Notes under the pieces: generated by a model
Told to the model about the DNA's origin: nothing
Databases searched by the model: none
Seen by the model: the letters and a program-made list of their open reading frames with translations, nothing else
Source: Incurvaria masculella
Taxonomy: Eukaryota; Arthropoda; Insecta; Lepidoptera; Incurvariidae
NCBI GenBank assembly: GCA_946894095.1
Contig: OX335662.1
Span: 12,418,001 to 12,482,000 of the forward strand
Reading direction: 5' to 3'
DNA: 64,000 nt
In this document: one piece after another, positions 1 through 11,900 of the stretch
Layout of the letters: each line of letters starts with the position of its first letter
How positions within the stretch are numbered: position 1 is the first letter of the stretch
Position numbers and translations under genes: made by a program

Positions 1-170
1 CACCTGTCGTGATAAATGAGCAGTTTACTTCCCCGTTGAAAGAAGGCTAACTATGTTATGTAAGTTAGAGTAACCAATTTACATAGTTGGCTCTATTTTA
101 ACTTTCAAGACGGCTGTTATTATCGGAATTACAGTTAGATTCACAGATATATTTTATTTTATTGTTTGAG

Positions 171-577
171 CGGCTCGTAGCCTAGTGGCGCGGGGACTGG
201 CCTAGCGTACCAGAGACCTGGGTTCAATACCGACATGCACCGCTGTCTTTCTCTTTCCGAGTTCGATAAGTGCATTTTCATCGCGAGTGCGAGCTGCTCC
301 ATGGTTCGGAATCCATGTAAAACTGTAGGTCCCCTTCCCCTACTAGGTGGTAGGGTTTAAGCCCGCCCGGGTTGGTACCATCGCATTGGATGAAAAGATG
401 GTCGAAGCGGCAATGAAAAATTGTCCGTGTTTTCTATCCAGTTCAATGTAGCCGTGCTCATAAAGGGTAGGTCCTGGCATGGCACCAAATTCTTTCGGGA
501 ATGTGGTGTATTGGGCTAATATCATAACGGTAGTTGTGTGGTATTAGCCATCCATGTCGGGTCGCATGAAAAAAAAT
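171..577 (+). mobile_element. tRNA-headed SINE, near full length
   Basis: Head TAGCCTAGTGGCGCGGGG resembles a tRNA A box, and GGGTTCAATACC is a B box. The body includes GTTCGGAATCCATGT and the end TGGTATTAGCCATC. About 400 bp. Other copies share the body but not always the head. Confidence 0.75.
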
Positions 578-582
578 TCAGT

Positions 583-985
583 GTGAAGCAGGCACTTTAA
601 TAAATTATTTCATCGGAAACCAATAAATGCATAGTTTATGTCATAAACGTCATTACTGGGAAGAATTTATTCTGTTTTAAATTTAAATTGGCTCTGTCTG
701 TCCGCTGAACCAATTTTGATGACATTTGATATGCAGAGAGTCTGGAACTTGGGAAAGGGCATAGGCTACCTTTTGTGGTGAAAATTAAACTCGAAAGGGT
801 TGAAAAGAGGATGACAGTTTGTATGGAGAGCTACTATAACATACAATGTTAGATTCAGGCCGACATCATTCCGAAACGACTTTGACCCGAGCGTAGCCGT
901 GTACCTCAGTTAGTTTTTAAAATAAATTTACTAAATTTTTTACTAAAATTGGTTATATTTCCGATACTGAACCAACCCTAAAATT
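583..985 (+). mobile_element. Fragment of the long-TIR element family, with a Helitron-like insert
   Basis: 583-683 matches the right arm of the large block near 52315-52415 (CACTTTAATAAATTATTT, ACTGGGAAGAA). 955-985 matches 52480-52510 (GATACTGAACCAACCCTA). Between them, about 684-913 ends CCGTGTACCTCAGTTAGT, a decayed Helitron 3' end. Confidence 0.55.
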
Positions 986-2368
986 ATGGTCACTCTTTTT
1001 TGTTATACCCTTATATACAATAAATGTAGTGAAACTTATTTCGGCCTGCAAACGGTTGGTAAAACGGTATTTTATCGTCAGTACACGCCAGTGTCTCTAC
1101 ACGTGCCAAAAATAACTCAACAGAGTTTCCCAGAACTGATAAGCATGATAAACCGTCATTCGATATTGTCCCAGCACAATGTTATCTACATCATTCTCCC
1201 ACTTCTTCTACCTATTGTTCAGACGCGGCTACAGGGACCTGACCTTTTTCAAAATACTTGACCTATGTATTTGGTTATGAATGATACGTTTTATTCGGCG
1301 ACCCGGCTATCCTAATTCCACACACACCCGCTCTGTAAATTTGCTTGGTCAATATGTATCAGTCTTTTGTTCATCATATTCAAACCACCTTCGCATACCC
1401 TTCATTCGCTTTATCAAATTATTCAATTCAATTCGTTTATTTAAACATCTAACACGTCATATTCGATCGACTCAGTAAAGGAGAACCCACCAATAATCTT
1501 CACTGGTTTATAGACTTTCTCCGTCCACAATAATGATGTACACGCTTAGATCTAAATGCTACTATCTCCCTAACTCAATTAGATCTAATTTCCTTATGTG
1601 AGTTAGTATGACGTTATTTGCGCACTGTTTCTGCGAAACCACCTAACGATAAACTGAGAATGCACATGTATTATTAATTTAAAAGAAAATGCTTAATCAT
1701 TTAGGGAAAACTGGCGTAGTTACATGATATATGAATCGTCATTCGTTCATATATGTTTATTTTTCTATATCATGAATACACTCACTATCAGATTCGTCAC
1801 TACTTTGATAAGCTGTTTATTATAGAAGCAATTCATAGTTATTATTGGATATATTTTTATCATCTACTACTCGACTCGATGCAATTGTTTCAACTCTGTT
1901 CTTACTACAAGGACACTATTTTTCGCAATGTTCTGACTGATAGAGTTTTCAAAATACAATCCTAAAACATTCAGTTCTTAATTTTGATTCAATTAACGTA
2001 CATACAAGTATTGAATGGTTTATTTAAATCAAAATGAAAATATTATTCAACTGAAAGTTGTTTACGAAGTAATTACTTTTTACAAACACCTTAATTTTTC
2101 TTGTTTAGAGTGACTGAAGTCTCAATCCATAAAGATGTTCTTCGTCTATCTACATGAAAATAAACGTATTTAAAAGGATCCCGATTTGACGATTAAAGTA
2201 TGACATTCATTTCTTGTGTATGTATGTTATTCATATAAGTAAATTGTACTGTGTAAATTGACAGGTTTTTGGAAGCATTTATATAACAACACAGCAAAAC
2301 TAAGAAAACATTAGTTGACGAGCCTTCTTCAAAACAGTAACACGTTAAAATTACCAATAATAATTTGT
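986..2368. other. No feature recognised (gene A intron)
   Basis: AT-rich sequence with short chance ORFs only. No match to exons 7-9 of FMO B was found on the minus strand, so the gene A 3' exons are not here. Confidence 0.5.
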
Positions 2369-2662
2369 TCAGTCAGTCAGTCAGTCAGTCAGCGTGTTTG
2401 CGTCCACTGCTGGACATAAGCCTCTCCAATTTTTCTCCAGTCCTCCCGGCCCTCAGCGGTACGGAACCACTGCTTTCCGCCGAAGCACTTGATGTCGTCG
2501 TCCCACCTGGCGGGTGGTCTTCCCACACTCCGTTTTCCCGTCCACGGCCGCCAGTGCAGGCCACGGTTACTCCAACGGTCGTCGTCTCTTCGGCTGACGT
2601 GACCAGCCCACTGCCATCTGAGCTTAGCCACCCGGTGTCCAATATCGACAACTTTCGACTCA
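2369..2662 (-). mobile_element. RTE LINE 3' tail, truncated
   Basis: The minus frame reads KLRWQWAGHVSRRDDDRWSN and ends YVQQWTQTR, the C-terminus of RTE endonuclease-reverse transcriptases. It is followed by a (TGAC)n tail seen here as CAGTCAGTCAGTCAGTCAG. It sits in gene A intron 6. Confidence 0.8.
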
Positions 2663-2689
2663 TTTGTTCACTAAACAAAATCAACTCAC

Positions 2690-2965
2690 CCGTACAAAAT
2701 ATAACATCGTCGATTTCCTCAAACGAATCGTCCTTGAAGACAACGCCATTCTCCTTGAACTCTTTGACGTCCGGCTTGAGGACATAGTTGTCGGGAAAGT
2801 TGCGCTGGCTGAGGTAGATCGAATGGTGGCTGTGGACCACCTTGCTGCTGTTCGCCGAGAGAAGGTGCCCGATGTCGATGCCAGAGGGGCCGGCGCCGAC
2901 GACGAGGACTCGACGGTTGTTGTAATGCTCGGTGTCGCGGAAGTCGTGGCTGTGGATGATCGTAC
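2690..2965 (-). CDS. FMO A exon 6 (FMO signature end, NADPH motif)
   Basis: 276 bp, phase 1 in and out, as in gene B. It carries HSHDF of the FMO signature, VLVVGAGPSGIDIGHLL and the ...EEIDDVIFCTG block. Donor ACGG|GTGAGT. A truncated RTE tail lies about 30 bp into the following intron. Confidence 0.9.
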
Positions 2966-5900
2966 CTGAAATGAAACGGGGAAAATATATATGGATCAGG
3001 GTTGCGGCGACTTTCCTTTCACACCAGAGGTCATGGATTCAAATTCGTGCCCAGTTCATGCACAATTATCTTTCTCTATCAAGTTGGAAAGTACATTCGT
3101 TGGTACTATTATATGGTTCGGAATGCATATCAAACTGTCACCTTCCCATACTTGGTTCAATGTAGCCGTGCTCATAAAATATTGGGATGGCACCTAATTT
3201 ATTTTGGAATGCGGTGTGTGCTGCGCTAATATCATGACGGTGGGTGTAGTGCATTGAGTTATTTTACATATTAACATAATTTCCAGTTTAAAATAATTGG
3301 TTTGAAAGAATATGTCAAGGAAGTTTTTAATTGCTGTTGGATCTTAGGGAAATCAAACTCCCAAACTTCAGTTTATGTTTCTATGTAAACAATAGAATGC
3401 GAGAATCTTGGTGATTTTGAATAGTTCGATAGTAAATTATTTCATGAGTTTAATACTAAGCAAGACAATGACGATTGGATATCTTTGTAATTAAACATAT
3501 TACATTACATCCCGTAGGACATGGTGAAATTCCAGAATTAAACTTTAATTATCGATATCCCACTATAATATACGCTTTTCTGAAAAACGTTCGCACCTTC
3601 CTCTAGCTAGTTACTATCTATAAGATCTGTTATAATCTAATCAATTCCCCAGGACTTCTTGAACTGATAGATTTTACATATTATTCCTCAATGAAGCACT
3701 TTAGTTATGGTCGTGTTACAGGTGCTAAATTGTATGAATGTGCCCAACGGAAGAAAAAAGAAAATAAGATCAACTCAAATATGGGAATCTCATGTCGTTG
3801 TAAGAATAAAATATACAAACTATATTCTTATTATTTGTATTTCTGTTTCTACTCTGTAATTGCGCTTACATCAGATTTTCTTAACTCTGATATTATGTAT
3901 CAGTGAGGCATCGTTTAGGATACGAGAAAAATCTTTTGATATAAATTTTATCTGTCTTCATTGTTCATTCATTTCCTCCTAAATGGTAACAAATGTATAA
4001 GAAATGCCCCTTTTCACCATATTTTACTCAATTTGAGACCTCTGTACTACTCTATGCTAGTTTAAGGTTTTCAAGTTTATTTAGACAATCTTTTTTGATT
4101 CTATTTTTTTCTGGTATCATTGAAAAGTTCATTACGATTTTACTGACCTTTGAACAGGTCCTCTCCGGGGTTGTTTGGCATTTTCGGTTTGCTGAAATGT
4201 CCGGTGCCAATGATAACGAAATCGCAATTCTCTTCAGCATCTTCTCTCGTAACGACATTTCGATGCGTGAGTTTCCAATGTCCTCCGACCCGTGAAATTG
4301 ATATTACTTTATGCTGAAACTAAAATACAATTTATTTGTTTAACATTATATGGACAATGTATTAAAACTACTTAGATGTTAAATACACTTTTTCGCACTA
4401 AGCAAGTACGTTGCTTATTCCAAGGAATGTGATATGTATGTGTGTATAATCGACCGTGAAGCAAGAACACATGACTTAAAGAAAGATCCCTGTAAAAAGA
4501 ACTACTATACGAATATACTGCAAGGCTTGCTTCGCGGTCGATTAAACATACATACATATCACGTTACTTGAATGGTGCCCGTCAGCCACTCTTACGTACA
4601 AAATCAGCAGCGCCGGCGAGTGTGTTAGCTAATTAATCTCGTGTTCTAACAACAGGTAAGAACACGTACATAAGAACTTCACAGGACGTAGTGCAACTAA
4701 CATACGATGCTGCGCAACCTGAATTCGTAAGCAAAAGTTAGATGTTTTCTTCTAACTGCCGCTAGGTTATTAGGTTAAGGGTCTCTTCCACCAAGTACTG
4801 ATTAGCTTAATCCGAACATTAAAAGGCCTTTTTAACCATCTTGAAATCGATACCAGTAAAAGATAAATTGATGAAAACCAAGCCAAGTAAATTATAATTA
4901 AGGACTTTTCACATTGTGGGTAGTTATATCCTCGTAGTTCTTAGTTCTTTGCCTTAGACCAGTCTACCAATGTAAGTTTGGCAGTAGCATTTAGGTATGA
5001 AATCATAATTGTGTTATATCATTAGTGTGGACGAAAAAAGAGACAAAATAACATATTTTGTAGACCAGTGAAGTTTTTTGCGGGTTCTTCTTTACTGGTT
5101 AATCGAATCCGTGGATCAATCAAATTGTGACATGACTTAGTGTAGTTTGACTACCAGAAGTTGAATAAATAAATGAAATAAGTTTCGATAGCGACTCCTA
5201 CCCTTTTATGCTCGCTGGTGCTATAATGGCTGCGGAGAACATACAATTCGGAGATGTATTCCCAGCGGTTCTTATAACTCAGGTTGGTAATTTGTTTGGG
5301 TAAAAATGGTGAACCCATTGCTATCACCTGGCGAATGCTAGAGTCAAGCACCTAGTGGTTGCTCTCAAGATATTTTTCTTTACCGTAAGCACAGTATATA
5401 TATTACGGTTAAAGCCCGATGTTGGTTAAAGTCCGAAATCTTTTTTTCCTTGAAGGTTAATACAATTTTAAAGATATACCCCTGTCAAGTGCACTAATTT
5501 CGAGTACATGGTAAGAAAAAAAAATTAACCTTTTTTTTCCGATTTTTTCATACAAAAAATGAAAATTCATACGAACAATTTGTCTATTTTATTTATCTTC
5601 ACTCCGTTCCCTCCATCGAGTGTCGAGGTTGTCACTTAAATATTGGCAGAGCACTGCTGGTTCTGTTAACTTTTAAAAAGATTACCTCAAAGGACCATTT
5701 GCGACAGTTCAGCACCGCGAAAAGAGCTTAGAGCCCATACTAGCGAAATGTGCCTGTACAGGTGCACGAAATCCGGACTTTGTATGGAGTTGAGCTACTG
5801 GATGTAATCCGATATATTTTCTGTGCCGTAAGCTAGGCTTGAATACCAAGGTTAATAAAAAAAAATCCTGGTTCCTTTGAAACTTTAAAAAATCCTAACC

Positions 5901-8900
5901 TTGACATATTTCTTGAGGTCGAAATGGTCTGCAAATGCCAAGACGTAGTTGTAGTATTTGGTGGCAGTTGGAAAGGTGGCCAAATCTTCTGGCTGCGGGA
6001 AACCATTTAACACCATCATCTGCTTTGGCAGGTTAGTTCTGAAAAAAAAAAAAACAAAAATATTCGAATGAGCTTCGGTGGCCATTGGCGCATGGCGTTT
6101 ACACAGGAAACATTCGCTTCAGGAAGCCAGATGCTTTTTTCCATCTCTCAGAATCCAGGTTGGATCCGAGTATGTGCGTGTACGTTTCTTTATTTTGTAG
6201 CGTTTCTACCTTGCCGTGACAGCGACACTAGACAACACACGAATCTACATAGTATAGGAAGGGTGACATTAAGTGCCTATCACAGAATATACAGTTAAAC
6301 GAGGGGCTGTTCTTTTCTATCTGTGTATAACTGTGTTCCGTATATTAGTTATTATGTGGTTGCACTGTTTTATCAGTTAACTTTGTTTGTTATCCCGTTG
6401 TTGAGTGTTATTTTAATATCTGTTCTTCAAATAAATGTTCCCTTAAATGATTATGAAATATTTTTCACAGAAACTGTTTTTGCACTCCACTCCATACTGA
6501 AGTTTGTGAAGTGAAGTCTTAGCAGTTTGACATTCAAAACGGCAGTGGTCCCCGTCCAATTCCTATTTGAATCGTATTAAATCATATCATATCGGGAATA
6601 CCTCAGGCGTTGGTACATGATGCTGTGCACGGGCCTGCCATTGTACGCGGGAATACCTCAGGCGTTGGTACATGCTGCTGTGCACGGGCCTGCCATTGTA
6701 CGCGGGAATACCTCAGGCTTTGGTACATGCTGCTGTGCACGGGCCTACCATTGTACGCGGGAATACCTCAGGCGTTGGTACATGCTGCTGTGCACGGGTC
6801 TGCTGTGCGCGTCGACGCCGACGTGCGGGTCGTAGCGCCACGTGCCGCCCACGTAGGCGGATGCCTCGAACACTGTGAAGTTGGCCGCGGCGGTGGCGAG
6901 GTGCCGCGCGGCGCTCAGCCCAGAGATGCCTGCGCCGACGACGCACGTGTGCCCGCTGACATTCTGGAACGACGTATCATTAATGGTCAAAGTAGATGGC
7001 GCCAAGGTCGTTCGCCTGCTGACATTCTGGAACGACGTATCATTAAGGGTCAAAGTAGATGGCGCCAAGGTCGTTCGCCTGCTGACATTCTAGAACGACG
7101 TATCATTAAGGGTCAAAGTAGATGGCGCCAAGGTCGTTCGCCTGCTGACATTCTGAGACGACGTATTATTAAGGGTCAAAGTAGATGGCGCCAAGGTCGT
7201 TCGCCTGCTGACATTCTAGAACGACGTATCATTAAGGGTCAAAGTAGATGGCGCCAAGGTCGTTCGCCTGCTGACATTCTGAGACGACGTATTATTAAGG
7301 GTCAAAGTAGATGGCGCCAAGGTCGTTCGCCTGCTGACATTCTTAAATGGCGTATAATTAAGGGTCGAATTAGATGGTGCAAACGTCGTTCGTAGCTATT
7401 TCTGCTATAGTTACAAGCTGCAATCATATTATATATATAGCTGTGCGACCGAGGCTACAGCAGTAGCTCAACTCAGGCTATTTTTTAAATAAATACCTTC
7501 CCTCCATCGAGTGTCGGGGTTGTCACTTAAATATAGGCGGAGCACTGAGCTTCTGTTCTCTCAAAAAAGATGATTTCGAAGGACCAATCGCAACAGTTCA
7601 GCACCGCGAAACTAGCTTAGAGCCCATTCAAGCGAAATGTGCCTGTATGGGTGCACGAAATCGGGGCTTTGTATGAAGTTAAGGTACTGGATGTAATCCT
7701 ATATATATTATGTGCTACAACTGTAGTGGCGAGCACATTAAGCAGTTCTGTGTTTAATCTTGTCCATACCATTATATAAAGAGGAAAGGTTTGATTTTTT
7801 GTTTGTGTATTTGAACTGAATAGGCTCCGAAACTACTGGACGGATTTGAAAAATTCTTTCACCGTTGGAAAGCTACATTATTCCCGAGTAACATAGGCTA
7901 TAATTTATTTTTTTAAATTAGGGATCCTCACCAGAACTCCGATAAGGTAACCCAAGGTGCAAAAAAATTACCAAGAATGTTCCTTACATCGCGTGCGCTG
8001 CGAAAACTATTCATGATAGAACAAAATGATGTACAACAATTTTATAGAACACATTATTATCTACAAAATTTGTCGCGACAGCATACATCCAACTGTTATA
8101 TTAATGTCACAATAAGTGTGCATTTATTTTAAGATAAAAATTTAAACACCGCCGCTAGAAAAGGCTCTTTATCTGTACCTAGGTATTAATCCTTATCGAA
8201 ATAAATAAATTATTGTTTAATACTGCCTCAATACCTTTATATTATTTTTTTTAATCATTCGATTCGGACATTCCATTCGAAAGATATCACGAGTTTAAAA
8301 ATTAGAAAAAACTCCGCTCGACTAGCTATGCGTTTTAGAGTTTGTAGGCGTCACTCAGGGGTACGGGAGGGGAGTCAAGGCCACAAAATAAACTTGCCGC
8401 GCGGCTCATTCCCGCAGTCGGCTCCAAAAATATATTCACAACTAATATCAAAGTTTTTTTATTTAAAATATTTAAATGTAGGTATATGCTCTTTTTTTAG
8501 GAACTCTACGTAAAAAGGGTATGTTTATGTATCATTGTGTCAAAATAATATTTTTTTTAATTATATTATGCCCGTGCAAAGCCGGTCCGGGCTGCTAGCA
8601 AAATAATAAAAAAAAATAAGCTGAAAATGTTTAGATAATTCTGAGGATGTGTGCATAAGGTTGCAATTTGCAATTAGTAACTTTTTGCGCTATACCTAAA
8701 CTCGCAAATTCCACCGTTACCGAACTGTTTATCATAATTTGACCGCAAAACCACGATTTGATAATGCTTTTGCGCAATTTGATTATATTGTTTATTCGGA
8801 GGCCTCCAAATGACTGGGAACTAAATAAACACACGAGACATCCCACATATCCCCCCTTGGTTAGATTACAATGTTATCTTTTCCGATTCGTTTTATGTTG

Positions 8901-11900
8901 AATGAGATATATTTTCTGTCATCAAATTCGCATTAGCTATCATACATCCCATTAGCTATCGTATAGTCCCTGTACTCAAGTTCAATATTGTTAAAAACTT
9001 TTATCATTTTAAGAGCGCCTGCCACTGAAGAGGCAGTGGAATCAGCTACCTCCCCATTTACGAAATTCCCCATCTATTAATGTTTTTAAAAAAGATCTTA
9101 AGGCGGCCCATCCCGCTCATCTCCCCATACAAGAGGGGAAAGAAGATCACGCCTATATTTCTTGTCAGAGATCAAAAATTTAGCTCAAAATAGCTTTATT
9201 TTATTGAACTAGATGTCTAATGACCGTTGGCATTGTAAAATTGTGTTTGGTTTCCAAGTTATAACGTCCGAAAGTTTGGATTTTTCGCGCGTTTTGTACA
9301 ATAACTTTGGAGGTGGATTACGCAATGATAAAGTAAGAACATCTTAAAAAAATTAGTCATCAGACATACCTTATTTAATCAAAATTTATAATCTATTTGG
9401 TTTTTGTTAGATTTTTGACTACAGCGGTCGTGGTTTACTTTTAGCTATAAGTCGTTTTCAAATTAAAATTTTCGTAAATCTTACCAAATCATACACTATG
9501 CACATTGTCTTTTTTGTGGACAGGTTGCATCTTCCTCATCACGGAGCCTGTCTTATTCTTAGAAACAGAGAAGGTCCCAGAGCGCAACAGCACGGTTTTG
9601 TACCGTGCCCGCAAATGAGTTGAGGCCGCCGGGTTGGGCCACCTTAAAGCTTATTATCTGTCTTTATGATTTCTTTAATTTTCTCCCTCATTCTTCTTTA
9701 AGTTTGTGAGAATTTAGTTTTTATTTTTTATTTCTTTTGCCAATATTTTTTTTCCTTTTAATTATATTGTATTAAGTATCATCTTTTATTTGTTTTTATA
9801 ATATATATACATGTAGTATTTAGTATTTATTTATTGATATCTATGTAGTTATATTTATGTACAGTTATAAAGGTTATATATTTAGGTTTAAGTATAGTGT
9901 GTATTTGTTGTATATTGTGTAGGAATTATGTTTCCTCTAAAGCTATTTCTCCATAGTTACTACTCGCACTACTGCTCACGATACCCAAAGGTAGACTGGT
10001 AGAAAATGCCTCCGGCATTAAGTTGTACCTTTTGCCCGAGTTTTTTTTTGAGTGCAATAAACTTATACAAATAAATATTTTTCCTCATGCCTAAAATAAT
10101 AATTACTATTTTTTGCGTAGCTATTATGTACTCATGCTTAATGTACCTTACGAATGTAAACTTTTTACGGAATTAGTTTAAAAATAGGTTCAAAGTCTGA
10201 AAAAGCCTTCCGAGAAAAGTTCCTTTGCCTACCCCACCGACAGAAATGTTAAGTTGACTTTGGGGTCGATCTGTCAGTGTATGACAGATCGATTCGGAAT
10301 TCGATGCTCGATTGAGCTAGTAAAGATGAGGGATGGATTGTTATTGGATTGTGATGGCTAATACCACACTTACCATGAAATATTAGCCTAACACGACGCA
10401 TGGGAACTAGGCGCCAAGCCAGGACCTTCCTTATATTGCTCTGTTACATTTAACTGGATGGAAAAAACGGTCAATTCTCATTGCCGCTTCGAAAACCGTT
10501 CATTCAATGCGATGGTACTAATCCAGGTGGGATTAACCCTACCACCTTGTAAGTAAAGAAGGGACCTACAGTTTTTCGTGGAATCCGAACTACGACCAGT
10601 CTCATGGGTTGAAAATGGTCACCCATCCAGAATTCAACCGCGCTCAGAAGTTCTTCACTCAGCTTATGGAATCGCCAGGCGTCGCGCCACCGTGCTACTT
10701 GGGCTCTTCTGGTGTCGTGGGCTCGTTTCGACGATTGGAGCCGTCTTCAACCGTCTACATCGATCAAAAGAGACTCCTGCTCAATTTATATTCATGTATT
10801 GAATATAGCTTCATCTCACCAGAGTATACTTGTAATGCTATAAATTATATTAATTTATATAATTGCATTAGTAACTTATTAGTTGTAATTAACTTAAACT
10901 GAGGGTTGCTGGTTCTATTGTTCTTTGTTCTTTGCCTTAATCTGTTATACCAAGGAATTGTTTGGCAGTAGCATTTAGATATAAGTATGTATTTCATAAT
11001 TATGGACGGAAAATATATTATGTAAGCCCGTGAAGTTTCTTTGCGGGTTCTTCTTTACTCGGTTGATCGAATCAGCGGATCTTTGTGACGTAACTTAGTG
11101 TAGTGTGACTACCAAAAAGTTTAAATAAATGAAATAAAATGAAATTAGGTAATAAATATCTACCTATGGTCCGATGTACTTACCAGTTCTGTAGAAGCCT
11201 CTCTCTTTTCTCTAATTGTGTCGCCTCGCTCGTAATCTCCATGCTGAACGCTGGATTCTTTATGAAAGCAAACACATTTTCAATTGTTAAATTAAATTTA
11301 AAAAAAAAATGATAGGAGAAAATCATTCATATCAGCTGAAAAATCTTGTTAATTTTGGACAGTTGAAAAAAAAACCACACAGTATAGGAACATGTATCTT
11401 GTATATAATTGTACGAATTGAATTGTCTCAATAAGAAGAAAAAACCTATTTTGTAAATCATTCATTGTTTCTTCAGCGAGATGGGATAGCAAGTGCATGA
11501 CGTGGTCACAAACATTCTTTTAATTTTAACATTATATTGTTATTTATTTCTTAATTTCAAAAATGTTTTAATGATATTTAATTAGATGTCATATTTAAGT
11601 TAACAAAAAGAGCAATGCATTTCGAAGCGATTTTTGTAATTTTTAAATAAATTTTTTTTTTTGTTAAGGATTTTAATTGCCGATTAGAAGTTTTACACCG
11701 TTGGATGGTGCTATTAAATAAAAATCGTATTTAAATAAATTGTAACAAAACCAATAATCCTGAAATTGTGAAATTGTTTTCGCTGCAACTACTATGGCTA
11801 TATTTAATATTTTTGACGAATTCGTGCCTTAAAGTGCAATACTTTTTGCGTTCTGTTTAAAAAAAAACATTGTATGGGTCGGAACATCCATAACAAAAAA

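Noticed and set aside
1753..1965. Small Tyr/Phe-rich frames in 986-2368 as hidden FMO exons
   Set aside because: On the plus strand, AT-rich, without splice signals or similarity to FMO B exons 7-9.
2385..2840. 151-codon minus frame joining FMO sequence to an Arg/Gly-rich tail
   Set aside because: It reads FMO A exon 6, then intron and an RTE tail; a splice donor at 2690 ends the exon.
6610..7395. 261-codon plus-strand frame with repeated PADILERR units
   Set aside because: It runs across both minisatellites and the antisense of FMO exon 3. It stays open because 63 is a multiple of three; no family resemblance.
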